Assembly (NCBI GenBank): GCA_051155755.1
Contig: DAXETY010000055.1
Coordinates: 1-21,945, forward strand
Length of the DNA stretch: 21,945 nt
Reading direction: 5' to 3'
Source of the DNA: DAXETY01 sp051155755
GTDB lineage: Bacteria; Desulfobacterota; Desulfobacteria; Desulfobacterales; SG8-13
The notes beneath the pieces were generated by a model. The model was not told the DNA's origin and searched no databases. It worked only from the letters and a program-made list of their open reading frames with translations. Positions 15,366-21,945 of this stretch are shown piece by piece; position 1 is the stretch's first letter, and every line of letters begins with the position of its first letter. The translations under genes and the position numbers were made by a program.

Positions 15366-16389
15366 ATCGAACCCGAATGCCCGCATGCGTTTTGACCGCT
15401 GGGGCCGGACCTGGGCGACCACCCTGCTGCTGGCAGCGACCGTCTTGATCTGCTGGGAGCTATTCTGGCGGCTGCAGGGATTTTCTCCCACCGTCACCGA
15501 CGACTGGCGCTACTGGGCGGCCCTGCGGCGAAAGGCCTCTGACGGCGGTGCCGAGACTGTGGCCCTGGTGGGCGCATCCCGCATTCAGCTGGGCTTTCAC
15601 CCGGATGTGTTCGCGACCGAAACGGGATTGAACCCGATCATGCTGGCCATCGACGGCTCTTCCCCCCTGCCGGTGCTGGCAGACCTTGCCCGCGCCCCGG
15701 AGTTCAAGGGCATCGTGATCTGTTCGCTGACGCCCATGTTTCTGGCCAAGCCTTCCGAGAAATTCGGCCGGGCCGAAGAATGGGTGCGGCTGTACCGGAA
15801 TCAGAAATTGTCTTCCCGGGTGGAAGCCCGTCTGAGCCTGCTGCTCAGCGCCCATGTGGTATTTCGCTACTCTGCCCTGGCACCCTGGCGGGTGATTGAA
15901 ACCGTTTTGAACGGGGGGTGGCCGGAGCCGCCCTACGCGGGCATGCGACCGGATCGCTATCGGCCGGCCGATTTTACGATGGTGGATGTGGAGCGCTACC
16001 GGCAGGGTCGGATCGAGCGCCGCCGGGAACTGGTGGCCGGTGCCAATCCCCTGGCGCCGGATGCTTTTCGGGAAAAAATCGATCGCATCGGCGCGATGGT
16101 CGGCAATATGCAGCAACGCGGCGGCCGGGTCATTTTCGTGCGGTTTCCCACCACCGGAAGCATCCGCCGGATGGAATCCGAAACCTGGCCGCGGTCGCGG
16201 TACTGGAACGTTTTCGCCGAACGGGTCGGCGCTCCGGCCATTCATTTCGAAGATTACCCGGGACTTTCCGGTTACGACTGTCCGGACGGATCGCACCTGG
16301 ACGTGCGCGATGCCCGCAAATTCACCCGGGCACTGGTTCGGATCCTGCGCGAGAAAAACCTGCTGCCGGCCGCTGCCCTGCAATCGTAA
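15340..16389 (+). CDS. SGNH-like membrane-anchored partner of the MBOAT protein
   Basis: Starting at GTG 15340, behind GGGAGA, the protein has 349 residues; the frame is open upstream but unlikely to be translated, and ATG at 15385 is an alternative. One N-terminal transmembrane segment (about 24-47) anchors a periplasmic domain. VALVGASRIQLGF carries a Gly-x-Ser-Arg block I with candidate nucleophile Ser80, and DYPGLSGYDCPDGSHLD supplies Asp316 and His319 in the Asp-x-x-His arrangement of SGNH/GDSL hydrolases. Such proteins (AlgJ/AlgX and similar) often accept acyl groups from an MBOAT partner and place them on a polymer. The 26-base overlap with the MBOAT gene supports joint function. The acceptor is not visible. 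Confidence 0.8.
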   Translation: MPSSTSNSESNPNARMRFDRWGRTWATTLLLAATVLICWELFWRLQGFSPTVTDDWRYWAALRRKASDGGAETVALVGASRIQLGFHPDVFATETGLNPIMLAIDGSSPLPVLADLARAPEFKGIVICSLTPMFLAKPSEKFGRAEEWVRLYRNQKLSSRVEARLSLLLSAHVVFRYSALAPWRVIETVLNGGWPEPPYAGMRPDRYRPADFTMVDVERYRQGRIERRRELVAGANPLAPDAFREKIDRIGAMVGNMQQRGGRVIFVRFPTTGSIRRMESETWPRSRYWNVFAERVGAPAIHFEDYPGLSGYDCPDGSHLDVRDARKFTRALVRILREKNLLPAAALQS

Positions 16390-16605
16390 GCGCCGCCTTC
16401 AGGGAACCGGATGCGGCCACAGACTGCTGACTTGTTCCGGAAGGATGTTGCGGATTTCTCAATGCAGACAATCCTGTATTTCAAGGTGAAACCGACGGCA
16501 AACGAATGGAGGGGATGCCTCGGCCGGGTTTTGAGCGACCCTGTCGTCATCAGGGCCCGCACCCCGGCATGTAAGTGCGCATCATCGCTTCCGATGCTGC
16601 CGAGT

Positions 16606-16623
16606 ATGGGGCATTGGCCCCAT
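16606..16623. terminator. GC-rich hairpin downstream of the MBOAT/SGNH pair
   Basis: ATGGGGC and GCCCCAT pair over seven bases with an ATTG loop. A short TTT follows on the plus strand. It lies about 215 bases after the SGNH gene and may end that transcript, but the T-run is short. Confidence 0.3.
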
Positions 16624-16768
16624 TTCGGGCCGGTTCAGGCCTGATGCTCATAGGCATTTGGAATTTTAAGGTTTTTTAGACGCTGCCGCTTCCGTTTTCC
16701 GGTTGCAAACCGATGAGGCGTGATTACGTTTACCCTTACAAAGTCCAGATCCCAAAAGCGGGTGCCGA

Positions 16769-16790
16769 GATACCGGCGGCTGCCGGTATC
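16769..16790. other. Perfect 9-bp hairpin in the rpsA leader
   Basis: GATACCGGC (16769-16777) pairs perfectly with GCCGGTATC (16782-16790) around a four-base GGCT loop, 110 bases before the rpsA start. No T-run follows, so it is not a terminator. A leader structure or protein operator is possible. Confidence 0.45.
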
Positions 16791-16900
16791 GAATGGTCGC
16801 AGCCGAACCGGACATCCAAAAGCCGAGGTTTTCTGCGGCAGTTTCGGGTTCGTCGCTGTTGGGTCTCGGGCTTGTAAATATTTACGGGAGGTAGCGGTTT

Positions 16901-18784
16901 ATGAACAAATCTGATTCTGCACTGGAAAATTCACCCGAGAAATCCAGCATGAGCGGTTCCGGCCGCAATGACGACCGCAGTCTATCGGATGGATCGTTCG
17001 ATCCGGAACCGACGGATTCAGGCGAAGATTTCCTCGATGAGGATTCTTTCGGCGAAATGATGATGGAGATGGTGGAAGAAAGCCTGGAAAACATCCAGGA
17101 GGGAAACATCATCGAAGGTGAAATCGTGGAAATCGAACCCGACTATGTGCTGGTTGACATCGGCTACAAGTCGGAAGGACTGGTGCCGCGTTCGGAATTT
17201 ACCGATGAGGAAGGGAATCTGCGCGCCGAATTGGGCGATCGGGTCGAAGTGCTGTTGCTGGACCGGGACTACGAGGGACAACCTCTGCTGTCCCGGGAGG
17301 AAGCCAAAAAATCGAAGGTTTGGAACGCGCTGGAGCAATCGCGGGAAGACGAGGAGTCGGTGACGGGCACAATTGTCCGGCGCGTCAAGGGTGGATACAC
17401 CGTGGACATCGGACTGGAAGCATTTTTGCCGGCATCCCACCTGGATGTCCGGCCGGTGCGAAATCCCGATGAGTGGATTGCAACGGAGCACAAGTTCAAA
17501 ATTCTGAAAATGAACAAACGCCGGCGCAATGTCGTGGTCTCCCGCAGGGCGCAGGTGGAAGAGGAAAACCAGGCGCTGCGGGAGCAGACGCTGCAGGACC
17601 TGCAGGTTGGCGCGGAAATGGAAGGAACGGTCCGCAACATTACCGATTACGGCCTGTTCGTCGATCTGGGTGGACTGGTGGGCCTGGTCCATATCAGCGA
17701 TATTTCCTGGGGACGCATTGCCCATCCTTCCAAACGATACGACATCGGTGACACCGTACGGGTTCGCGTTCTGGATTTCGATCCCGAATCGGAAAAGGTT
17801 TCCCTGGGGATCAAGCAGCTGGGCGAAGATCCCTGGAATCGGGTTGAGGAGAACTACCCGGTGGGCGCCCGGGTGCGCGGCCGGGTTGTGAACCTGAAAA
17901 AATACGGGGCCTTCGTCGAATTGGAAGACGGGGTCGTGGGGATGGTGCACGTATCCGACATGACCTGGACGGGCAATGTTTCGCATCCGAGCCATGTGCT
18001 GAACAAAGACGATGAAGTCGAATGCCAGGTGCTCAGCATCGACACCCAAAAACGGGAAATCGCTTTGGGTTTGAAACAACTCGAACCGAATCCCTGGGAT
18101 ACACTGGCCGAACGGTTCCCTCCGGGCACCGTGATCGAAGGCACGGTGAAAAAGGTTACCGATTTCGGCATTTTCATCGGCATTGCCGATGGTATCAACG
18201 GACTGGTACACGTCACGGACATGGCCTGGACCGGTACCGTAAAGAATCCGGCCGAACACTATCAGAAAGGGCAAACCGTTCGGGCGATGATACTCGAAGT
18301 CGACCGTCAGAATCAGCGGGTGTCGCTGGGCATCAAGCAGATCACCCCCGATCCATGGGAAGAACTGCCGAATCGTTATCCGCCCGGAACCGAGATTGCC
18401 GGCACCGTTTCCGGAACCGCAGAGTTCGGTGTGTTCGTGGAGATCGAAAAAGGCATCGAAGGCCTGGTGCACGTCTCAGAGCTGGCCGAAGACCGTCCGG
18501 AGGTTTCCGACTACACGCCCGGGGGGCGCATCGGCGCCCGCGTGATCGAAGTTGTGCCGGCGGAAAAACGCATTCGATTGACGATGCGCTCGGTATCGCC
18601 GCAAGAAGCCACATCGGAATCCGAACGCCATGTGCCGGTGTCCGATCTCGGACGCCAACTGGAGGAGAAATGGGGACGGAAACATTCCGAAGAAAAAGCG
18701 GTGGAAAAAAAGCGCCCGGCCGGCGCCGATGATGCCGATATCGATCCAGGCAGGGGCGGCAGCCCCGAATCATCGGAGCGCTGA
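16901..18784 (+). CDS. rpsA: 30S ribosomal protein S1
   Basis: S1 binds mRNA and helps load it on the 30S subunit. The 627 residues hold six S1/OB repeats at about 66-132, 150-216, 234-305, 320-392, 407-479 and 494-564. Repeats 3-6 show the classic pattern of a GxV...GxFV strand pair, GLVHxS and a closing VSLGIKQL-type strand (for example DYGLFVDLGGLVGLVHISD at 249-267). Repeats 1 and 2 are divergent, as expected for the ribosome-binding end. A 60-residue acidic, Ser-rich N-terminal extension precedes repeat 1, and a charged Lys/Glu-rich tail follows repeat 6; both differ from E. coli S1 (557 residues). The ATG has a strong GGGAGGT site. The gene stands alone after a long leader and ends at a strong terminator. 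Confidence 0.97.
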   Translation: MNKSDSALENSPEKSSMSGSGRNDDRSLSDGSFDPEPTDSGEDFLDEDSFGEMMMEMVEESLENIQEGNIIEGEIVEIEPDYVLVDIGYKSEGLVPRSEFTDEEGNLRAELGDRVEVLLLDRDYEGQPLLSREEAKKSKVWNALEQSREDEESVTGTIVRRVKGGYTVDIGLEAFLPASHLDVRPVRNPDEWIATEHKFKILKMNKRRRNVVVSRRAQVEEENQALREQTLQDLQVGAEMEGTVRNITDYGLFVDLGGLVGLVHISDISWGRIAHPSKRYDIGDTVRVRVLDFDPESEKVSLGIKQLGEDPWNRVEENYPVGARVRGRVVNLKKYGAFVELEDGVVGMVHVSDMTWTGNVSHPSHVLNKDDEVECQVLSIDTQKREIALGLKQLEPNPWDTLAERFPPGTVIEGTVKKVTDFGIFIGIADGINGLVHVTDMAWTGTVKNPAEHYQKGQTVRAMILEVDRQNQRVSLGIKQITPDPWEELPNRYPPGTEIAGTVSGTAEFGVFVEIEKGIEGLVHVSELAEDRPEVSDYTPGGRIGARVIEVVPAEKRIRLTMRSVSPQEATSESERHVPVSDLGRQLEEKWGRKHSEEKAVEKKRPAGADDADIDPGRGGSPESSER

Positions 18785-18810
18785 ATCGAAACCCGGCACC
18801 TGCCGTTTAA

Positions 18811-18854
18811 AAAAGCCCCGGCGCGCAAACGTTTGTTTCGACGCCGGGGCTTTT
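18811..18854. terminator. Bidirectional Rho-independent terminator
   Basis: AAAAGCCCCGGCG (18811-18823) pairs perfectly over 13 bases with CGCCGGGGCTTTT (18842-18854), with an 18-base loop containing AAACGTTT. The A-run and T-run flank both sides, so it can stop the rpsA transcript on plus and the phosphatase-family transcript on minus. Confidence 0.92.
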
Positions 18855-18884
18855 CATTTGTCTTTGCGGAACACGGACGGAGCC

Positions 18885-19709
18885 TTAACCGTCCTGAAGG
18901 GCGGCGGCGATCCGGTCGGCCACGGACGGTGTTGCGGCCACCACCATCGGTCCGCGATCCGGGGCCAGGGCGCCCGGGTCTTCGCCCTCCCAGCGGCGCC
19001 CGTCGGCATATGCGACCACCCCGCCGGCTTCGACCGTCAGCAGAAAGCCGATGGCGCGGCGACGTCCGGCGGTTTTGGCCGATACCGACCCCACCGCCCG
19101 TCCCGTCAGCGGTGCGGTGGAATCCACGGCCGAACACCGGGATTGCTGGATTTCCCATCCGGCGGTCGCCAACGATGCACGCCGGGCGGTCGACACCGGC
19201 GGGGTTACCAGCACGATTTGCGGCAGATTCTTTATCGTCACTCTCTGCGGTTGCTTCGGTCCGGTTTGCCGCCAGGCGCCTCTGCCGGCCACGGTCCAGA
19301 AGAGGGTGTCGACGACGGGAAAGTACACCACTGCCGAACGATAGGTTCCATCCATGCTCAGGGCCGCCATGACGGCATAGTCATTCGATTTGCGGATGTA
19401 GTTCAACGTGCCGTCGATGGGATCGATGATCACCACGGGCCGTCGGCCGTCTTCGGCCGGAAAGCGACCGAGCATTGCGGTGTCTTCCTCGGCGTCCACG
19501 GCCGCTTCCGGCAACGCCGCCGCCAGCGCGTGCAGGATGACATCCTGAACGGCCAGATCAACGGCGGTCAGGGCTTCGCCTTCGGGGCTGCCGGGTCCGG
19601 ATTTCTTCTGGGCCTTGACCTTGCCCTGCAAGTGGCGGGCCACGCTGCCGGCCTGACGCGAGACCAGCTGCAAGCAATCCAAAAACCGCTGTTCCACCGC
19701 ACGGGTCAC
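18885..19709 (-). CDS. Inositol monophosphatase/CysQ-family protein with altered metal site
   Basis: The family (IMPase, FBPase, CysQ) removes phosphate from inositol phosphate, fructose bisphosphate or 3'-phosphoadenosine compounds using Mg2+. Here the 274-residue protein keeps Asp51 in TAVD, Glu74/Glu75 in DAEED and DPIDGT (96-101). The usual C-terminal W-D-x-A-A-G block, whose Asp binds metal, reads RRRAIG (216-221) just before the conserved LLxVEAGG. The aspartate is thus replaced by Arg217. The substrate is uncertain; the fold is clear. The GTG start at 19709 has a strong GGGAGG site, and the gene lies 15 bases after osmC in the same direction. Confidence 0.85.
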   Translation of the reverse strand: MTRAVEQRFLDCLQLVSRQAGSVARHLQGKVKAQKKSGPGSPEGEALTAVDLAVQDVILHALAAALPEAAVDAEEDTAMLGRFPAEDGRRPVVIIDPIDGTLNYIRKSNDYAVMAALSMDGTYRSAVVYFPVVDTLFWTVAGRGAWRQTGPKQPQRVTIKNLPQIVLVTPPVSTARRASLATAGWEIQQSRCSAVDSTAPLTGRAVGSVSAKTAGRRRAIGFLLTVEAGGVVAYADGRRWEGEDPGALAPDRGPMVVAATPSVADRIAAALQDG

Positions 19710-19724
19710 TGCGAACCTCCCGAA

Positions 19725-20153
19725 TTATCCCAGCAATTTGGCCTGCAGCCGGATTTCCGTGCCGGCCAGGGCCTGGGATACGGGGCAGCCATCCTTGGCG
19801 GCTTCGGCCTGTTTTTGAAACTCCTGTGGATCGATGCCGGGAACATCCGCCTCGGTCTGCAGTTGGATACCGGTGATGCGGAACCCTTCCTCGACTTTAT
19901 CCAATCGGACGTCGGCCTGGGTTTCAATGCTACGGGGCGGGTGACCGGCGTTTTCCAGCAGCATGGAAAGTGCCATGGAATAGCATCCGGCGTGCGCGGC
20001 GCCGATAAGTTCTTCCGGGTTGGTGCCGGAGCCGGTTTCAAACCGGGAGTCGAAGGAGTATATTCCTTCGAACGCACGGCTGCCGAGTTTCAAAAAACCG
20101 TTTCCGTTTTTCAGATTTCCTTCCCAGCGGGCTTTCGCGCTTCTGGTCGGCAT
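19725..20153 (-). CDS. osmC: OsmC-type organic hydroperoxide reductase
   Basis: This thiol peroxidase reduces organic hydroperoxides and protects against oxidative and osmotic stress. The 142-residue protein aligns by eye over its length with E. coli OsmC (143 residues): ARWEGNLKNGNG, SRFETGSGTNPEELIGAAHAGC in outline with peroxidatic Cys57, ADVRLDKVEEGF, and KDGCPVSQAL with resolving Cys123. Arg37 and Glu48 are in the positions expected to shape the active site. The ATG sits behind AAAGGAGG, a near-perfect ribosome site. It is the first gene of a pair with the phosphatase-family gene and is divergent from the P-type ATPase. Confidence 0.95.
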   Translation of the reverse strand: MPTRSAKARWEGNLKNGNGFLKLGSRAFEGIYSFDSRFETGSGTNPEELIGAAHAGCYSMALSMLLENAGHPPRSIETQADVRLDKVEEGFRITGIQLQTEADVPGIDPQEFQKQAEAAKDGCPVSQALAGTEIRLQAKLLG

Positions 20154-20309
20154 GTTGGCCTCCTTTCAAAGGTTATTGAAAATTAACGAATTTGAAACGA
20201 CCATTATTGGAAAACGTAACGCCTTGACGCTCGAATGCAACCCGAAACACAATGGAAACCGCTGCCAGTCGGTTCGGAGCCCATCCACGGTGTTGATCCC
20301 GAACAGGCA

Positions 20310-20338
20310 TTGACTTGGCCCGTGTTCAAAGTGATAAT
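20310..20338 (+). promoter_or_regulatory. Near-consensus sigma70 promoter for the P-type ATPase
   Basis: TTGACT (20310-20315) and GATAAT (20333-20338) are separated by exactly 17 bases, each five of six to consensus. Transcription would begin near 20345, leaving a leader of about 75 bases before the ATG. A weaker TTGACG/CACAAT pair with an 18-base spacer lies at 20224-20253. Confidence 0.65.
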
Positions 20339-20400
20339 GACCGATACGGACCGGTTGCGCGCGCACACCGATGCGTTGCTTCCGAGCGATTACCCATTTA

Positions 20401-20418
20401 CACTTTCCGGGAAATGTG
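20401..20418 (+). promoter_or_regulatory. Imperfect dyad abutting the ATPase start codon
   Basis: CAC-TTTCC-G-GGAAA-T-GTG is a near-symmetric dyad ending at the base before ATG. It covers the expected ribosome-binding position and could be a protein operator or a translation-limiting fold, though the RNA hairpin itself would be weak. Confidence 0.25.
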
Positions 20419-21945
20419 ATGACCGTCAATGCTGCGATTACCCCGGTGCACACACGCGTTCGCGGACGCGGACGCTTCAAGGTGCCGGGCCTGCGTCGCA
20501 CCGAGGAATGCAAGCGGCGCCTGGAGATGCTCCCCCTGCGCCATTCCGATATTTACCGGATTTGTGCCAGCACCACCACCGGCAATGCCCTGGTGTGGTT
20601 TCACCCGGATCGAACCCACCGGGAGATTGCCGCACGGCTGGAAACGGCCATCGGACCGGGTCGGAGCGCAACGCCGATGCAAACGCCTGACGCAGCGGAA
20701 CCCCCGGCCTGGCATCGCATGTCGAAAGAAGCCGTGCTGGCGGACTTGCAGGTGTCCGACGCGCAGGGTTTGAGCAGCCATGAAGTGGCCGCCCGCATCC
20801 GTCAATGGGGCCGCAACCGCCCCCGGGTGTATCGCCGCCGTTCCGATTGGAAAATCATTCGAGACCAGATGCTGCCGATCCCCCTGGCACTTTCAGGCGG
20901 GCTGATCCTGGTGGAAGTGTTGACCGGGCGCATTCTGCAGGCGGCTGCGACCCTGGCGATCATCGGCACCGGATCGTTGGCCGGATATTGGATCGAACGC
21001 CGAACCGAGTCGGCGCTGGCCGCCGCTGTGCAGAAGACCTGCCCCCGGGCGGAGGTCATCCGGGAAGGACAACGGCAGCAGGTGCCCGGCGAGGAACTGG
21101 TGCCGGGCGATTTGCTGGTGCTCAAGCCCGGCACTTTCGTAGGTGCCGACGGACGCGTCCTTTCGGAATACAATTTGAAAATCGACGAATCCATGTTGAC
21201 CGGCGAAAGCATCCCGGTGGAAAAAACGGCTGCGGCCGCCGCGACGACGGACCCAACCGCTGAAACAGCCAACCTGGTGCACATGGGCACCCTGGTGGTG
21301 GGTGGCGAAGGACTGGCGGTGGTTACGGCAACCGGCACCGCGACCCGGTACGGAGCCTTGCACGCCCTGGTCGGTGAAACCCTTCCACCGCGAACCCCCT
21401 TGATCGGCCAGCTGCAACGCCTGTTTCTGCAAACGGGTCGATACGGCGCCGTGGCAGGCCTGATGGCGTTTCTGTCGCGCCGGATGCTCGGCGCCGGGCT
21501 GTTGGATTGCCTGCATACCGCCCTTTCGCTGACCGCCGCCGTGGTGCCGGCCGGCACTTCCTCCACCGCCACGGTCAATCTGGCCGTGGGTGCCGCGCGC
21601 CTGAAGCGGCAACGCATTTCACTGCAGCGTTTCTGTGCCCTGGAAACGCTCGGCGCGCTGGACCTGGTTTGTTTCGACAAGACCGGCACACTGACCCGCA
21701 GCCGCATCACCGTCCTGCGAATGGCCGCCGGGGGCCGCTGGGTAAAAGTGAAAGACCGAAAGTTTTTTCTGGAAGACCGCCGCATCGACCCCCGGCGGTA
21801 TGCGGATTTGCGGACCCTCATACGGGCTTGCGTGCTGTGCAATGAATCCAAGATTCAGGCCAAAGCCGACGGTCGCCGCATGGAATTGCAGGGCTCTCCC
21901 ACCGAAAAAGCCTTGTTGTTCATGGCGTTTCTTTCCCGGTCCGAC
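20419..21945 (+). CDS. P-type cation-transporting ATPase with N-terminal HMA-like region (partial, runs past window end)
   Basis: The visible 509 residues cover an N-terminal HMA-like region (10-75: THTRVRGRGRFKVPGL type without a CxxC), a cation-ATPase N-terminal segment (99-133), membrane helices M1-M2 (about 151-195), the actuator domain with TGES (261-264), helices M3-M4 (about 340-398), the phosphorylation motif DKTGTLT with Asp420, and the start of the nucleotide-binding domain with GSPTEKAL (492-499). The last motif is typical of P2-type pumps. In M4 the usual PEGL is VPAGT (376-380), so the transported ion is uncertain. ATG at 20419 is preferred; GTG 20416 and ATG 20371 are in frame, and no start has a strong ribosome site. 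A near-consensus promoter lies upstream. Confidence 0.85.
   Translation, partial: MTVNAAITPVHTRVRGRGRFKVPGLRRTEECKRRLEMLPLRHSDIYRICASTTTGNALVWFHPDRTHREIAARLETAIGPGRSATPMQTPDAAEPPAWHRMSKEAVLADLQVSDAQGLSSHEVAARIRQWGRNRPRVYRRRSDWKIIRDQMLPIPLALSGGLILVEVLTGRILQAAATLAIIGTGSLAGYWIERRTESALAAAVQKTCPRAEVIREGQRQQVPGEELVPGDLLVLKPGTFVGADGRVLSEYNLKIDESMLTGESIPVEKTAAAAATTDPTAETANLVHMGTLVVGGEGLAVVTATGTATRYGALHALVGETLPPRTPLIGQLQRLFLQTGRYGAVAGLMAFLSRRMLGAGLLDCLHTALSLTAAVVPAGTSSTATVNLAVGAARLKRQRISLQRFCALETLGALDLVCFDKTGTLTRSRITVLRMAAGGRWVKVKDRKFFLEDRRIDPRRYADLRTLIRACVLCNESKIQAKADGRRMELQGSPTEKALLFMAFLSRSD

Larger units (their letters stand above)
16390..16900 (+). other. 511-base gene-free region, probable rpsA leader and promoter
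   Basis: Frames here are short, lack ribosome sites and look non-coding on both strands. The stretch holds two hairpins (16606-16623 and 16769-16790) and ends in the strong GGGAGGT site for rpsA. A TTGCAA at 16703-16708 could be a -35 element, but I find no acceptable -10 at 16 to 18 bases. The promoter is therefore not located. Confidence 0.5.

Noticed and set aside
16411..16644. 77-residue open frame in the rpsA leader
   Set aside because: No ribosome site and no gene-like composition; the following frame (16720-16914) is equally unconvincing.
17018..18472. 484-residue open frame antisense to rpsA
   Set aside because: It is a His/Phe-rich shadow of the repeated S1 domains with no ribosome site.
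20802..21851. 349-residue open frame antisense to the P-type ATPase
   Set aside because: Arg/Ser/Pro-rich shadow translation; the opposite strand carries TGES and DKTGTLT.

Overview
The window is high-GC bacterial chromosome with dense genes, strong Shine-Dalgarno sites and several GTG starts. The combination of genes (long MltD-type lytic transglycosylase, six-domain ribosomal protein S1 with an acidic N-terminal extension, DUF7309/DUF6930-type protein, HPF-cold shock fusion, fused HisH-HisF) suggests a Desulfobacterota (former Deltaproteobacteria) genome. This is an inference from protein character; no 16S or tRNA gene is present to confirm it. I see no insertion sequence, integrase, CRISPR array or phage gene. 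The window reads as core chromosome with some unusual domain architectures.

Layout. 1-715: two small orphan genes on the plus strand, separated by a 13-bp hairpin with a UACG tetraloop. 715-5767: a minus-strand block with an MltD-like murein lytic transglycosylase, a DUF7309/DUF6930-like protein, and a 477-residue protein whose C-terminus resembles a diadenylate cyclase (DisA_N/DAC) domain. 5896-7309: two plus-strand genes, a Yip1-family membrane protein and a cysteine-rich orphan. 7429-11494: a minus-strand run with a small coiled-coil protein, a fused imidazole glycerol phosphate synthase (HisHF), an RsmF/NOL1-type RNA m5C methyltransferase and a 98-residue helical protein. 11677-12093: a YhfA-like OsmC protein on the plus strand, whose stop codon overlaps that of the convergent gene. 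12090-13875: a compact minus-strand operon with a hotdog-fold protein, a SpoIIAA-like protein and an HPF-like/cold-shock fusion. 13950-16389: a plus-strand MBOAT acyltransferase and SGNH-like partner with overlapping reading frames. 16390-16900: a 511-base gene-free leader. 16901-18784: rpsA, closed by a strong bidirectional terminator. 18885-20153: minus-strand inositol-monophosphatase-family protein and osmC. 20419 to the end: a plus-strand P-type ATPase with an N-terminal HMA-like region, cut by the window end and preceded by a near-consensus promoter.

Themes. Ribosome and RNA function (S1, HPF-CSD fusion, RNA methyltransferase), envelope maintenance and modification (MltD, MBOAT/SGNH pair, Yip1) and stress defence (two OsmC-family proteins) dominate. 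The items most worth a second look are the divergent DAC-like protein, the eukaryote-like HisHF fusion, the HPF-cold-shock fusion, the P-type ATPase with an altered M4 motif, and the phosphatase-family protein that has lost a metal-binding aspartate.
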